Notes: generated from the sequence alone by a model not told the origin. Counted from the stretch's first letter, positions 1-6,795 are shown. The stretch is 9,865 nucleotides of DNA from Nocardioides sp. (GCA_029264225.1 JARICB010000063.1:1-9865), one strand, 5' to 3'. Translations and numbers: made by a program.

Positions 1-730
1 CACCCGCTCGCGCCGGCCCGAGCGGCCCGGCGTACGCCGCCTGCTCAAGTACGCCGCGAGCGACGTCGTACCCCTCAGCGGCACCGGACAGGGCGAGGCC
101 GACCCCGGCCTGCTGATCGCGCTCGCACGCTTCGGCGACGCGCCGTGCGTCTTCCTCGGTCAGGACCGGCGCGGGCAGACGACCGACCACCCGATGGGGC
201 CGGGCGCGCTGCGCGAGGCTCGGCGCGGGATGCGACTGGCCTCCGAGCTCGGACTGCCGCTCGTGACGGTGATCGATACCCAGGGCGCGGCGCTGTCCTC
301 CGACGCCGAGAACGGCGGTCTGGCCGGCGAGATCGCTCGCTGCCTGGCCGACCTGGTGACGCTGAAGGCCCCGACCCTGTGCCTGATGCTCGGTGAGGGC
401 AACGGCGGAGGCGCGCTGGCGTTCCTGCCTGCCGACCGGGTGGTGGCTGCCCAACACGCTTGGCTCTCGCCGCTGCCACCAGAAGGTGCCTCGGCGATCG
501 TGCACCGCGACCTGGACCATGCCCCCGAGATGGCCGCCAGCCAGCAGGTGCGGGCCCTGGATCTCTACCGCCGCGGGGTCGTGGACAGGATCGTGGCCGA
601 GAAGCCGGACGCCGCCGACGAGCCGGAGGAGTTCTGTCGCCGGGTCGGCGCCGTCCTCGAATACGAGCTCGCCGCCCTCCTCCTTGCCGGTCCCGGGACC
701 GCCGAGGATCGGGCCCGCCGCTACGCCTGA
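1..730 (+). CDS. Acyl-CoA carboxylase carboxyltransferase, fused AccD/AccA type (C-terminal part; 5' end outside window)
   Basis: The frame is open from the left edge (first full codon at base 2) and ends at TGA 728-730, giving about 242 residues. It matches the AccA-like half of a biotin-dependent carboxyltransferase of the crotonase fold, which moves the carboxyl group from carboxybiotin to acetyl-CoA or another acyl-CoA in the cytosol. Visible marks are the ELGLPLVTVIDTQGA strand/turn around 245-290, the glycine-rich oxyanion-hole segment GEGNGGGAL at about 392-418, and HAWLSPLPPEGAS at about 455-495, which corresponds to the AccA segment HAWYSVISPEG. Actinobacterial single-chain versions carry both halves in about 500 residues (M. 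tuberculosis AccD3 is one), so roughly half the protein is missing here only because of the window edge. No biotin carboxylase gene is visible nearby. The exact acyl substrate cannot be read from this fragment. The next gene is convergent, 51 bp away, and no clear terminator is visible in that gap. Confidence 0.85.
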   Translation, partial: TRSRRPERPGVRRLLKYAASDVVPLSGTGQGEADPGLLIALARFGDAPCVFLGQDRRGQTTDHPMGPGALREARRGMRLASELGLPLVTVIDTQGAALSSDAENGGLAGEIARCLADLVTLKAPTLCLMLGEGNGGGALAFLPADRVVAAQHAWLSPLPPEGASAIVHRDLDHAPEMAASQQVRALDLYRRGVVDRIVAEKPDAADEPEEFCRRVGAVLEYELAALLLAGPGTAEDRARRYA

Positions 731-781
731 GGCTCCTCCACCTCCCGTCTCCGAGAGTCCCGCGCGCCGAGAGGTAGCGAG

Positions 782-1759
782 TCACCAGCGGTTGCGAGCC
801 TCCTCGGCCCACCCGACGGCGCCATCGACGGCGACCCTGTTCCCGCTGTCGTCGACCATCCAGCCCTCGAAGTGGCCGAAGCACTGGTGGGTCTCGCCGG
901 CGAGCACGAGCAGGTTCATGCGCGCCACCCGCTCGTGGAAGGGATGGAAACGCACGTCGACGCCCTCGCCCGTGATGCGCCACGACTTCAACCAGTCGGC
1001 ACGGTCATAGGACCAGTCGAGCTCGGCGCCGATCTTGTGCAGCCGACCCTCGACCACGAGCGCGTTCTCGGTCGTGCCGGTGCCGTCGGTCCACTTGCCG
1101 CCCAACTGCACACCTCCCGAACGATCCGGAGTGCTGCCGGCGGCCCAGTTCCACGTCATCGCGTAGGGCCACTTGCCGCGGCCGTGGTCGAGGACGGCGA
1201 ACGACTCTTCCGCGATCTCATGCGTCGCGCCGTCGAGGATCAGTCGACCGCTCACCGGGCGCGCGACGTCCTTGACGGTGTATTGGAACCGCCGCTCGCT
1301 CCACGGCACGACGACACCCAGCGACTCCCCGCCCGGCCCGATCTCGAGCTGGACCTCGATGCCGGCGGCTCGGGCCACGATGTTCACGCGGTCGTCGGCC
1401 TGCTCGATGCCGATGCGTACGCCGCCCGCATGCACGCCGACGTACCCCTGACCGCTCACCTCGGGCAGCACCACCCCGCGGGCGAGCGGGCTGACCGCCT
1501 CCTGCGCCCACTCTCGGCCGGTGGCGCGGTCGAGGACGTAGAGGCTGTTGACGCCGGCATAGTCCAGGGAGGAGACCACCACCCCGATGACGTGGGTCGG
1601 TGTGACGACACCCCAGTACTCCCAACGCTTGCCCCGTCCCCAGCCCCGAAGGTTGCCCCGATGGAGCGGGCGCCGACTCCAGCCGACCGCTGCCGGGTTG
1701 AGCCGGCCGTTCGGCAGGCACAGGTCGACGGGGACTGTGATCTCGCGCTCGTGGGTCAC
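782..1759 (-). CDS. DUF2804 domain-containing protein
   Basis: This is a 325-residue protein of unknown function with no signal peptide and no obvious membrane segment. I recognise it as DUF2804 from the overall pattern: an N-terminal LCLPNGRLNPAAVGWSRRPL segment, then WEYWGVVTP, a tryptophan- and beta-rich body, the motif FAVLDHGRGKWPY followed by MTWNWAAG at about residues 188-208, and a C-terminal RFHPFHERVARMNL...THQCFGHFEGWM. Alternating beta-strand character suggests an all-beta fold. The start is GTG at 1757-1759. Only a weak Shine-Dalgarno (AGG about 10 nt upstream) precedes it. Just 36 bp separate this start from palindromic element A, so any private promoter must lie in or against that element, or else the gene is read through from bkdC, whose stop is 115 bp upstream. 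Enzymatic activity is unknown; the family assignment is from memory of the pattern. Confidence 0.8.
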   Translation of the reverse strand: MTHEREITVPVDLCLPNGRLNPAAVGWSRRPLHRGNLRGWGRGKRWEYWGVVTPTHVIGVVVSSLDYAGVNSLYVLDRATGREWAQEAVSPLARGVVLPEVSGQGYVGVHAGGVRIGIEQADDRVNIVARAAGIEVQLEIGPGGESLGVVVPWSERRFQYTVKDVARPVSGRLILDGATHEIAEESFAVLDHGRGKWPYAMTWNWAAGSTPDRSGGVQLGGKWTDGTGTTENALVVEGRLHKIGAELDWSYDRADWLKSWRITGEGVDVRFHPFHERVARMNLLVLAGETHQCFGHFEGWMVDDSGNRVAVDGAVGWAEEARNRW

Positions 1760-1795
1760 GGCGGTGAGCCTGCCAGAGCCGGGGGCCCTCGCTCG

Positions 1796-1869
1796 CTGTA
1801 ACGCCGGGTTATGTGCTCTTACCCCCCTGAAATACCAGGGGGGTAAGAAGATGTAACACGGCGTTACAG
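1796..1869. repeat. 74-bp near-perfect palindromic element, copy A
   Basis: The element begins CTGTAACGCCG and ends CGGCGTTACAG, an outer stem of 11 perfect pairs. The palindromy continues inward with few breaks to an inner stem TCTTACCCCCCTG / CAGGGGGGTAAGA (13 pairs, 1817-1829 and 1836-1848) around the loop AAATAC. Each outer arm contains a 13-mer that is itself a dyad: TAACGCCGGGTTA (1799-1811) and TAACACGGCGTTA (1854-1866). It starts 5 bp past the bkdC stop codon and ends 36 bp before the DUF2804 GTG start. Copy B at 9121-9194 has the same length and matches at 63 of 74 positions by direct comparison. The structure is seen directly. Terminator, operator or mobile-palindrome roles are inference. 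Confidence 0.95.
1817..1848 (-). terminator. Possible transcription terminator of the bkd operon (inner hairpin of element A)
   Basis: A 13-bp stem, including six consecutive G:C pairs, closes a 6-nt loop about 27 bp past the bkdC stop. In RNA the flanking outer arms would extend this into one very stable 74-nt hairpin. No U-tract follows on either strand, so it would be a U-less actinobacterial-type terminator if it works as one. It may equally be an mRNA 3'-end stabiliser or a DNA-level palindrome. Confidence 0.4.
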
Positions 1870-1874
1870 CTCGC

Positions 1875-3422
1875 TCAGAAGAGCAGCGCGGTGCCCGGGT
1901 CCTCGAGGATCCCGGCGACGTCGGCGAGGAAGCGCGAGCCCGACTCCCCGTCGATGTGGCGGTGGTCGAACGAGAGCGCGAGCGTAGTCACGTCGCGGGC
2001 CACGATGGCCTCGCCCACCACCCACGGCTGCTTGCGGATCGCGCCGAAACACAGGATCGCGGACTCGCCCGGGTTGATGATCGGCGTACCGGCGTCGACC
2101 CCGAAGACGCCCACATTGGTGATCGTGAACGTGCCGCCCGTCATCTCCGCCGGCTGGGTGCGGCCTTCGCGGGCGGTGGCCGCCAGCGCCGTGAGCGCGC
2201 CGGCCAGGTCGAGCATCGAGAGCTGGTCGGCGTCCTTGATGTTGGGCACCACGAGTCCGCGCGGGGTCGCGGCGGCGATCCCGAGGTTGACGTAGGACTT
2301 GAACACGACCTCCTGCGCCGCGTCGTCCCAGTAGGAGTTGATGGCAGGGGTACGCCGCATGGCCAGCGTCACCGCACGCGCGAGCACGAGCAGCGGGCTG
2401 ACCTTGACGTCCTTGAACTCGCGCCGCTTCTTGAGCCCCGCGACGAACTCCATCGTGGCGCTCACGTCGAGGGTGATCCACTCGGTCACGTGCGGGCTGG
2501 TGAAGGCCGAGTGGCTCATCGCCTGGGCCATCATCTTGCGCACACCCTTGATCGGTTCGCGCCACTCCCGCAGGGCACCGGGCTCGGTCGACGCGGCCAC
2601 CTCACTCGGGTTGCCGGCGTACTGCGGGGACATGCCGACGGCCGCCTCCACGTCGGCGCGGGTGATCACCCCGTCGGCCCCCGACCCGGTCACGGTCGAT
2701 AAGTCGACGCCGCGGTCCTTGGCGAACTTGCGCACCGGTGGCTTCGCCAGGGCGCGTACGTCGCGGGGTGACTGCACTCGATCGGGCACCAGCGCCTCGG
2801 CAGGGTCGGGCGCCGCCACGGGGGCGGCGGAAGTGGTCGGCACCGCCGGCTCATCCACCGGTGCCACCTCATCCGACTGAGCACCACCGGGCGCGAACGC
2901 TCCCTGGAGCTGCATCTGTGCCTGCCCGCCGGCCGTCGTCGACGGTGACGCCGACCCACGCCGGGCCCGTCGCTGCGGCCCCCGTTCGGCCTTGTTGCGT
3001 CCGACCAGCGACTCGCCCTCCCCGCCACCGGAGGCCGCGGGGTTGGAGAGATCCATCGCCGACAGGTCGGCCGGTTCGGCGCCAGCCTTCTCGGCCATGC
3101 CGAGGTAGGGGTCCGACTCGGTCTGGGGCGCGGCTGCGCCAGCTCCCGTGTCGGCCTCGTCGGCCTCGTCGGCCTCGTCGGCCTCGTCGGCCGAGCCGAC
3201 CGAGATGATCGGCGTACCGACGGCGACCATCTCGCCCTCGGCGACCATCAGCGCGAGCACCGTGCCCTCGAACGGCGAGGGGAGCTCGACCAACGACTTC
3301 GCGGTCTCGATCTCGACGATGATGTCGTTGATCTCGATGACCTCGCCGACCTTCACCTTCCAGGAGACGATCTCGGCCTCGGTCAGGCCTTCGCCGACGT
3401 CGGGCAGCTTGAACTCGGCCAT
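1875..3422 (-). CDS. bkdC: Branched-chain 2-oxo-acid dehydrogenase E2 (dihydrolipoamide acyltransferase)
   Basis: This 515-residue E2 core protein accepts acyl groups from E1 on a swinging lipoyl arm and passes them to CoA. The lipoyl domain spans about residues 1-77, with the modified lysine K42 in EIETAKSLVE. A long low-complexity linker (about 78-215) follows, with an ADE tandem repeat near 78-91 and an Arg-rich patch QRRARRG near 150. The peripheral-subunit-binding domain is at about 221-262 (DVRALAKPPVRKFAKDRGVDL...TGSGADGVITRADV). The catalytic acyltransferase domain runs from about 285 to 515 with the active-site motif SFDHRHIDG (H487 and D491). One lipoyl domain and this order are standard for actinobacterial BkdC/PdhC. 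The ATG overlaps the bkdB stop by one base (TGATG), preceded by GGAG five bases upstream, so translation is likely coupled. A pyruvate-type substrate cannot be excluded. No E3 (dihydrolipoamide dehydrogenase) gene is in the window. Confidence 0.93.
   Translation of the reverse strand: MAEFKLPDVGEGLTEAEIVSWKVKVGEVIEINDIIVEIETAKSLVELPSPFEGTVLALMVAEGEMVAVGTPIISVGSADEADEADEADEADTGAGAAAPQTESDPYLGMAEKAGAEPADLSAMDLSNPAASGGGEGESLVGRNKAERGPQRRARRGSASPSTTAGGQAQMQLQGAFAPGGAQSDEVAPVDEPAVPTTSAAPVAAPDPAEALVPDRVQSPRDVRALAKPPVRKFAKDRGVDLSTVTGSGADGVITRADVEAAVGMSPQYAGNPSEVAASTEPGALREWREPIKGVRKMMAQAMSHSAFTSPHVTEWITLDVSATMEFVAGLKKRREFKDVKVSPLLVLARAVTLAMRRTPAINSYWDDAAQEVVFKSYVNLGIAAATPRGLVVPNIKDADQLSMLDLAGALTALAATAREGRTQPAEMTGGTFTITNVGVFGVDAGTPIINPGESAILCFGAIRKQPWVVGEAIVARDVTTLALSFDHRHIDGESGSRFLADVAGILEDPGTALLF
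3151..3192. repeat. 9-bp tandem repeat inside bkdC (ADE linker repeat)
   Basis: The unit TCGGCCTCG is repeated head to tail four times plus a partial fifth copy. Being 9 bp it keeps frame, and it encodes (Glu-Ala-Asp)n just after the lipoyl domain. It extends a flexible acidic linker, so copy number can vary among strains without breaking the gene. Confidence 0.95.
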
Positions 3423-4408
3423 CAGAACTCCAGCGAACGGTCGACGGCATCAAGGACGCGGTCGAGGTCGGGCAACCACTCCTCCTCGATCCGCGACGGT
3501 GGATAGGGGGTGTCGAAGCCGCCGACGCGCAGCACCGGCGACTCAAGGGAGTAGAAGCACTCCTCGCTGATGCGGGCCGAGAGTTCGGCGCCCATCCCGA
3601 GGTTGACGTGCGCCTCGTGCACGACGATGGCGCGACCGGTGCGGCGTACGGAGTCGAACACCGGCGCCATGTCGAGGGGAGAGAGCGTGCGCAGGTCGAT
3701 CACCTCGAGCGACTTGCCCTCGGTGGCGGCGGTGTCGGCGGCCCTGAGTGCGGTCTTGACCGTCGGGCCGTAGGCGAGCAGCGTCGCATCCGTTCCGGCG
3801 CGCACCGTGCGCGAGCTGAACAGCGGATCGGGGCTGGCCGACTCGTCGAGCTCGGCCTTGTCGGCGTGATACTGCCGCTTCGGCTCCAGGAAGATCACCG
3901 GGTCGTCGCAGGCGATGGCCTGCTGGATCATCCAGTAGCCGTCGACCGGGTTGGAGCAGGCGACCACCTTCAGCCCGGGGGTGTGAGCGAACTGCGCCTC
4001 CGGTGACTCGCTGTGGTGCTCGACCGCGCCGATCCCGCCGCCGAACGGGATCCGGATCACCATCGGCATCTTCGACTTGCCCTGCGAGCGTAAGGTCATC
4101 TTGGCGACCTGGCACACGATCTGGTCGTAGGCGGGGTAGACGAACCCGTCGAACTGGATCTCCACGACCGGGCGATAGCCGCGCAACGCCATGCCGACCG
4201 CCGTACCTACGATGCCCGACTCAGCGAGCGGCGAGTCGATGACCCGGTCCTCGCCGAAGTCCTTCTGCAGGCCGTCGGTGATCCGGAAGACACCCCCGAG
4301 CTTGCCGACGTCCTCACCCATGATCAGCACCTTGGGGTCGTCCTCCATCGCCATCCGCAGGCCCATGTTGAGCCCCTTGGCAAGGGTGATCCTCGTCGTC
4401 GCGGCCAT
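3422..4408 (-). CDS. bkdB: Branched-chain 2-oxo-acid dehydrogenase E1 beta subunit
   Basis: This 328-residue transketolase-like protein, with E1alpha, forms the thiamine-diphosphate-dependent decarboxylase that starts oxidative decarboxylation of branched-chain 2-oxo acids. Seen motifs: MGEDVGKLGGVFRITDGL (about 30-47), DSPLAESGIVGTAVGMALRG, in which E63 matches the conserved glutamate that activates ThDP, IQFDGFVYPAYDQI (84-97), and the GGGIGAVEHHSESPEAQFAHTPGLKV segment with H131/H132 of the active site. The C-terminal domain carries VIDLRTLSPLD and the VVHEAHVNLGMGAEL segment. Length is normal for the family. Its ATG (4406-4408) overlaps the E1alpha stop by one base (TGATG), and GAGGAGG lies about 10 nt upstream inside the E1alpha end. 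Both junctions of this operon therefore share the same one-base overlap, which suggests coupled translation and fixed subunit stoichiometry. Confidence 0.94.
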   Translation of the reverse strand: MAATTRITLAKGLNMGLRMAMEDDPKVLIMGEDVGKLGGVFRITDGLQKDFGEDRVIDSPLAESGIVGTAVGMALRGYRPVVEIQFDGFVYPAYDQIVCQVAKMTLRSQGKSKMPMVIRIPFGGGIGAVEHHSESPEAQFAHTPGLKVVACSNPVDGYWMIQQAIACDDPVIFLEPKRQYHADKAELDESASPDPLFSSRTVRAGTDATLLAYGPTVKTALRAADTAATEGKSLEVIDLRTLSPLDMAPVFDSVRRTGRAIVVHEAHVNLGMGAELSARISEECFYSLESPVLRVGGFDTPYPPSRIEEEWLPDLDRVLDAVDRSLEF

Positions 4409-5565
4409 CAGTGACCCGCCTCCTCGAAGCTGTCGCGGTAGGCGGCGTAGGCGTCACGCTGCGCCGCCAGTTCGTCGGTCATCTCGGTGTAGACGTGGTC
4501 GAAGACGCTCAGCGGCGTCGGGTCGGGCAGCGCCTTGCACCCTTCGCGCAGGCGGTGGCCCAACTCCTTGGCCTCGGCGTCGAGGTCGTCGAAGAACGCC
4601 TGGTCGACCAGGCCGTTGCGGCGCAGGTAGACCTTGAGTCGCTCGATCGGATCCTTGAGCTTCCAGCGTTCGAGGTCGTCGGTGAGTCGGTAGCGGGTCG
4701 GGTCGTCGGTCGTGGTGTGGGCGCCCATCCGGTAGGTGTAGGCCTCGACCAGCGTCGGGCCCTGGCCGTCTCGCGCCCGCTGGAGCGCGGCCTTCGTGAC
4801 GGCGTAGGTCGCCAACACGTCGTTGCCGTCGACGCGCACGCCGGGGAAACCGAAGCCGAGCGCCCGCTGGTAGAGCGGGATCCGGGTCTGGCGCTCGATC
4901 GGTTCGGAGATGGCCCACTGGTTGTTCTGGCAGAAGAAGACCACCGGAGCGTTGTAGGAGGCCGCGAAGATGAAGCCCTCATTGACGTCGCCCTGCGAGG
5001 AGGCGCCGTCACCGAAGTGTGCGATTACGGCCGCGTCGCGGTCGGGGTCGCCGGTGCCGACCGCCCCGTCGCGCTGCATGCCCATCGCGTAGCCGACACC
5101 GTGCAGCACCTGGGCGCCGATGACGATCGTGTAGAGGCCGAAGTTGTTCTCGGCCGGGTCCCAGGCACCCTGGTCGACGCCGCGGAACAGCCCGAGCAGG
5201 GCAAGCGGGTCGACACCGCGGCAGTAGGCGACACCGTGCTCGCGGTAGGTCGGGAAGACGTGGTCCTGCGGGCGGAGCGCACGTCCGGCGCCGATCTGGG
5301 CCGCCTCCTGACCGAGCAGCTGGGCCCAGATGCCGAGCTCGCCGTGTCGCTGGAGGGCGGTGGCCTCGGTGTCGATGCGTCGGGTCAGCACCATGTCGCG
5401 GTAGAAGCCGCGCAACTCCTCGGCGGAGAAGTCGTGGTCGAACTCACCGTGGTGGACCCGCTCACCTTCGGGGGTCAGGAGCTGCACGAGCTCGGGGCCG
5501 CCGTCTTGTGGGTGGGGTCCGAAGACCTCCACCAGGTCCGGGCCAAATCCTGCGTGGTGGCTCAT
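4408..5565 (-). CDS. bkdA: Branched-chain 2-oxo-acid dehydrogenase E1 alpha subunit
   Basis: This ThDP-binding E1alpha subunit is 385 residues from the chosen start. The ThDP/Mg motif is plain: HFGDG (about 183-187) and, some 27 residues later, CQNNQWAIS (about 212-220). Other family marks are FPTYREHGVAYCRGVDP, the glycine-rich GVGYAMGMQ, and the conserved phosphorylation-loop equivalent YRMGAHTTTDDPTRYR (about 278-293). That loop and the gene order alpha-beta-E2 resemble M. tuberculosis bkdABC. I chose ATG 5563-5565 because GGAG lies six bases upstream and the protein then begins SHHAGFGPDLVEVFGP, like a family N-terminus. A frame extension to 5664 would add 33 residues that look like translated leader. 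This is the first gene of the operon and it faces a divergent secreted-protein gene. The substrate is taken as branched-chain 2-oxo acids from the operon type; pyruvate is the alternative. Confidence 0.92.
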   Translation of the reverse strand: MSHHAGFGPDLVEVFGPHPQDGGPELVQLLTPEGERVHHGEFDHDFSAEELRGFYRDMVLTRRIDTEATALQRHGELGIWAQLLGQEAAQIGAGRALRPQDHVFPTYREHGVAYCRGVDPLALLGLFRGVDQGAWDPAENNFGLYTIVIGAQVLHGVGYAMGMQRDGAVGTGDPDRDAAVIAHFGDGASSQGDVNEGFIFAASYNAPVVFFCQNNQWAISEPIERQTRIPLYQRALGFGFPGVRVDGNDVLATYAVTKAALQRARDGQGPTLVEAYTYRMGAHTTTDDPTRYRLTDDLERWKLKDPIERLKVYLRRNGLVDQAFFDDLDAEAKELGHRLREGCKALPDPTPLSVFDHVYTEMTDELAAQRDAYAAYRDSFEEAGH

Positions 5566-5734
5566 GGATCTCCATTCGCTAGCGGCGGCACCGGGGTCAC
5601 CGGACGCGCCGACGGCTCGGGTACGTCGTGGCCATGTGCCGTCGGCGTGTGTGACCCACACCACATGGTGGCCCCAAAGTTATCGGGGAACCACCCCCTG
5701 CGCGAATCGGGTCCCCTGCTGCACAATCAGCCCC
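5566..5734. promoter_or_regulatory. Divergent intergenic region carrying the bkdABC and secreted GH43-like promoters
   Basis: This 169-bp gap separates two divergently transcribed units, so promoters for both are expected here. A possible minus-strand -10 (TAACTT, 5682 to 5677) would start the bkd transcript about 100 nt before the ATG, but no good -35 accompanies it. On the plus strand CACAAT (5722-5727) sits seven bases before the GTG at 5735, which would suit a leaderless transcript. An inverted repeat CACCA-CA-TGGTG lies at 5659-5670, and CCCC...GGGG half-sites flank the candidate -10 (5672-5675 and 5684-5687). All individual sites are weak; only the divergent arrangement is firm. Confidence 0.4.
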
Positions 5735-6757
5735 GTGCTCCGACGTGCCCTGCTGCTGGCGATCGCTCTGCTGCTGGTCGGTAGCGCGCCCGCTCCCGCC
5801 AGTGTCGATCGGCCGCAGCCGATCCTGCCCGGCAACTTCGCCGACCCGGCGGTAACGACGCTCAAGCAGGGCTACGTCGGCTTCTCGACCGGGAGCCTGA
5901 TCCCGCGGGCAGTCTCGAAGCGGCCCGGTGGAGCGTGGCGCCCCGCAGGTCGTGGACTTGTCAGGCTGCCGTCGTGGGCACACACCGACGGCGACATCTG
6001 GGCCTCCGACATTGCGCGGGTCCGCGGCTGGTGGTTGCTCTACTACGCCGCGCCGGTGCGCGGAATCGGCGAACACGGGCGGTGTATCGGGGTCGCGCGG
6101 TCCCGCCAGGCGCTCGGTGGCTTCGTACCGGTCGGCGAGCGACCGTTGGTCTGTCCGACGTACGCCGAGGCACCCACTGCCAGCGACCCGGTGCCACAAC
6201 TGGCCGGCGACCTGCTGCCACGAGCCGGGGTGATCGATCCGTCGCTGTTCGTCGAGGACGGGGTGGCCCACCTGCTCTACAAGACCGACCGGATCCCCTC
6301 CTCGATCCGGATCGTGCCGCTGGTCGGTTCCGGCCTCCGCGCGGCCGGAGCCTCCGTCGAACTGTTTCGCCACGACGGCGTGCTGGAGAACCCGGTCGTG
6401 GTCCGCCGCCCCGAGGGCTACGTCATGGTGTTGTCGCAGGGCGACTTCGGCCGGTGTTCCTATCGGACGATCTGGCGGCGCTCGACTTCGCTCCTGGACT
6501 GGTCGGCAGCAACGCAGGGAGTGCTCCTCGATCACGCCACGACCGGGCTGTGCGGACCCGGTGGCGCCGATGTCAGCCCGGTTCCTCGCGGCTCTCGCCT
6601 GCGAATGTTCCTCCATGCCTGGACCTGCCGGGGCGGCCTCTGCCCTGCCGGAGTCGACCTGGTCAAGAAGAAGCGTCGGTTCGGCTCGCAGCGGCCGCTG
6701 TATGCCGTGGACCTGGCCTGGGACGCGGGCGTGCCCGTCGTCGGACGGTTCCGCTGA
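5735..6757 (+). CDS. Secreted family 43-like glycoside hydrolase (five-bladed propeller), copy 1
   Basis: This 340-residue exported protein starts at GTG 5735, the first position giving a clean signal peptide: LRRALLLAIALLLVGSAPAPA with likely cleavage near residue 22. Upstream in-frame codons read through the promoter region and give no leader-like sequence. The body has the three acidic residues arranged as in GH43: D37 in NFADPAV (candidate base), D168 in GVIDPSLF (candidate pKa modulator) and E218 in GVLENPVVVRR (candidate acid), plus WASDIARVRGWWLLYYAAP (about 89-107), as in the family's second blade. Six cysteines (117, 140, 241, 273, 298, 303) are all shared with the downstream paralogue and suggest disulfides outside the cell. 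The substrate is unknown; arabinan- or galactan-type wall glycans are possible but not shown. No clear Shine-Dalgarno is visible, so translation may be leaderless. The next gene follows in the same direction. Confidence 0.75.
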   Translation: MLRRALLLAIALLLVGSAPAPASVDRPQPILPGNFADPAVTTLKQGYVGFSTGSLIPRAVSKRPGGAWRPAGRGLVRLPSWAHTDGDIWASDIARVRGWWLLYYAAPVRGIGEHGRCIGVARSRQALGGFVPVGERPLVCPTYAEAPTASDPVPQLAGDLLPRAGVIDPSLFVEDGVAHLLYKTDRIPSSIRIVPLVGSGLRAAGASVELFRHDGVLENPVVVRRPEGYVMVLSQGDFGRCSYRTIWRRSTSLLDWSAATQGVLLDHATTGLCGPGGADVSPVPRGSRLRMFLHAWTCRGGLCPAGVDLVKKKRRFGSQRPLYAVDLAWDAGVPVVGRFR

Positions 6758-6795
6758 TGTGGTCATCTCGGCCAGGTCACGGTAGGTATGTGCAC

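Noticed and set aside
731..781. Terminator between the convergent carboxyltransferase and DUF2804 genes
   Set aside because: Only short, broken complementarity among C/G-rich bases is visible in 51 bp, with no convincing stem-loop.
75..983. Long minus-strand open frame (302 codons) opposite the carboxyltransferase end and DUF2804 end
   Set aside because: Arg/Pro/Gly-rich translation with no family resemblance. It is the usual antisense shadow in high-GC DNA, and it crosses two well-supported genes.
1796..1869. Reading the palindrome as a riboswitch or small RNA gene
   Set aside because: It is a single hairpin with no multi-helix junction, and it sits at gene ends as well as gene starts. Nothing beyond self-complementarity supports a ligand-binding RNA.
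5566..5664. N-terminal extension of E1alpha to 5664 (33 more residues)
   Set aside because: The extra residues resemble translated leader DNA and occupy the divergent promoter region. GGAG lies six bases before the internal ATG at 5565.
4411..5784. 457-codon plus-strand open frame opposite bkdA
   Set aside because: It mirrors bkdA codon by codon (Val/Leu/Gly/Arg-rich shadow). bkdA has clear ThDP motifs, so the antisense frame is not treated as a gene.
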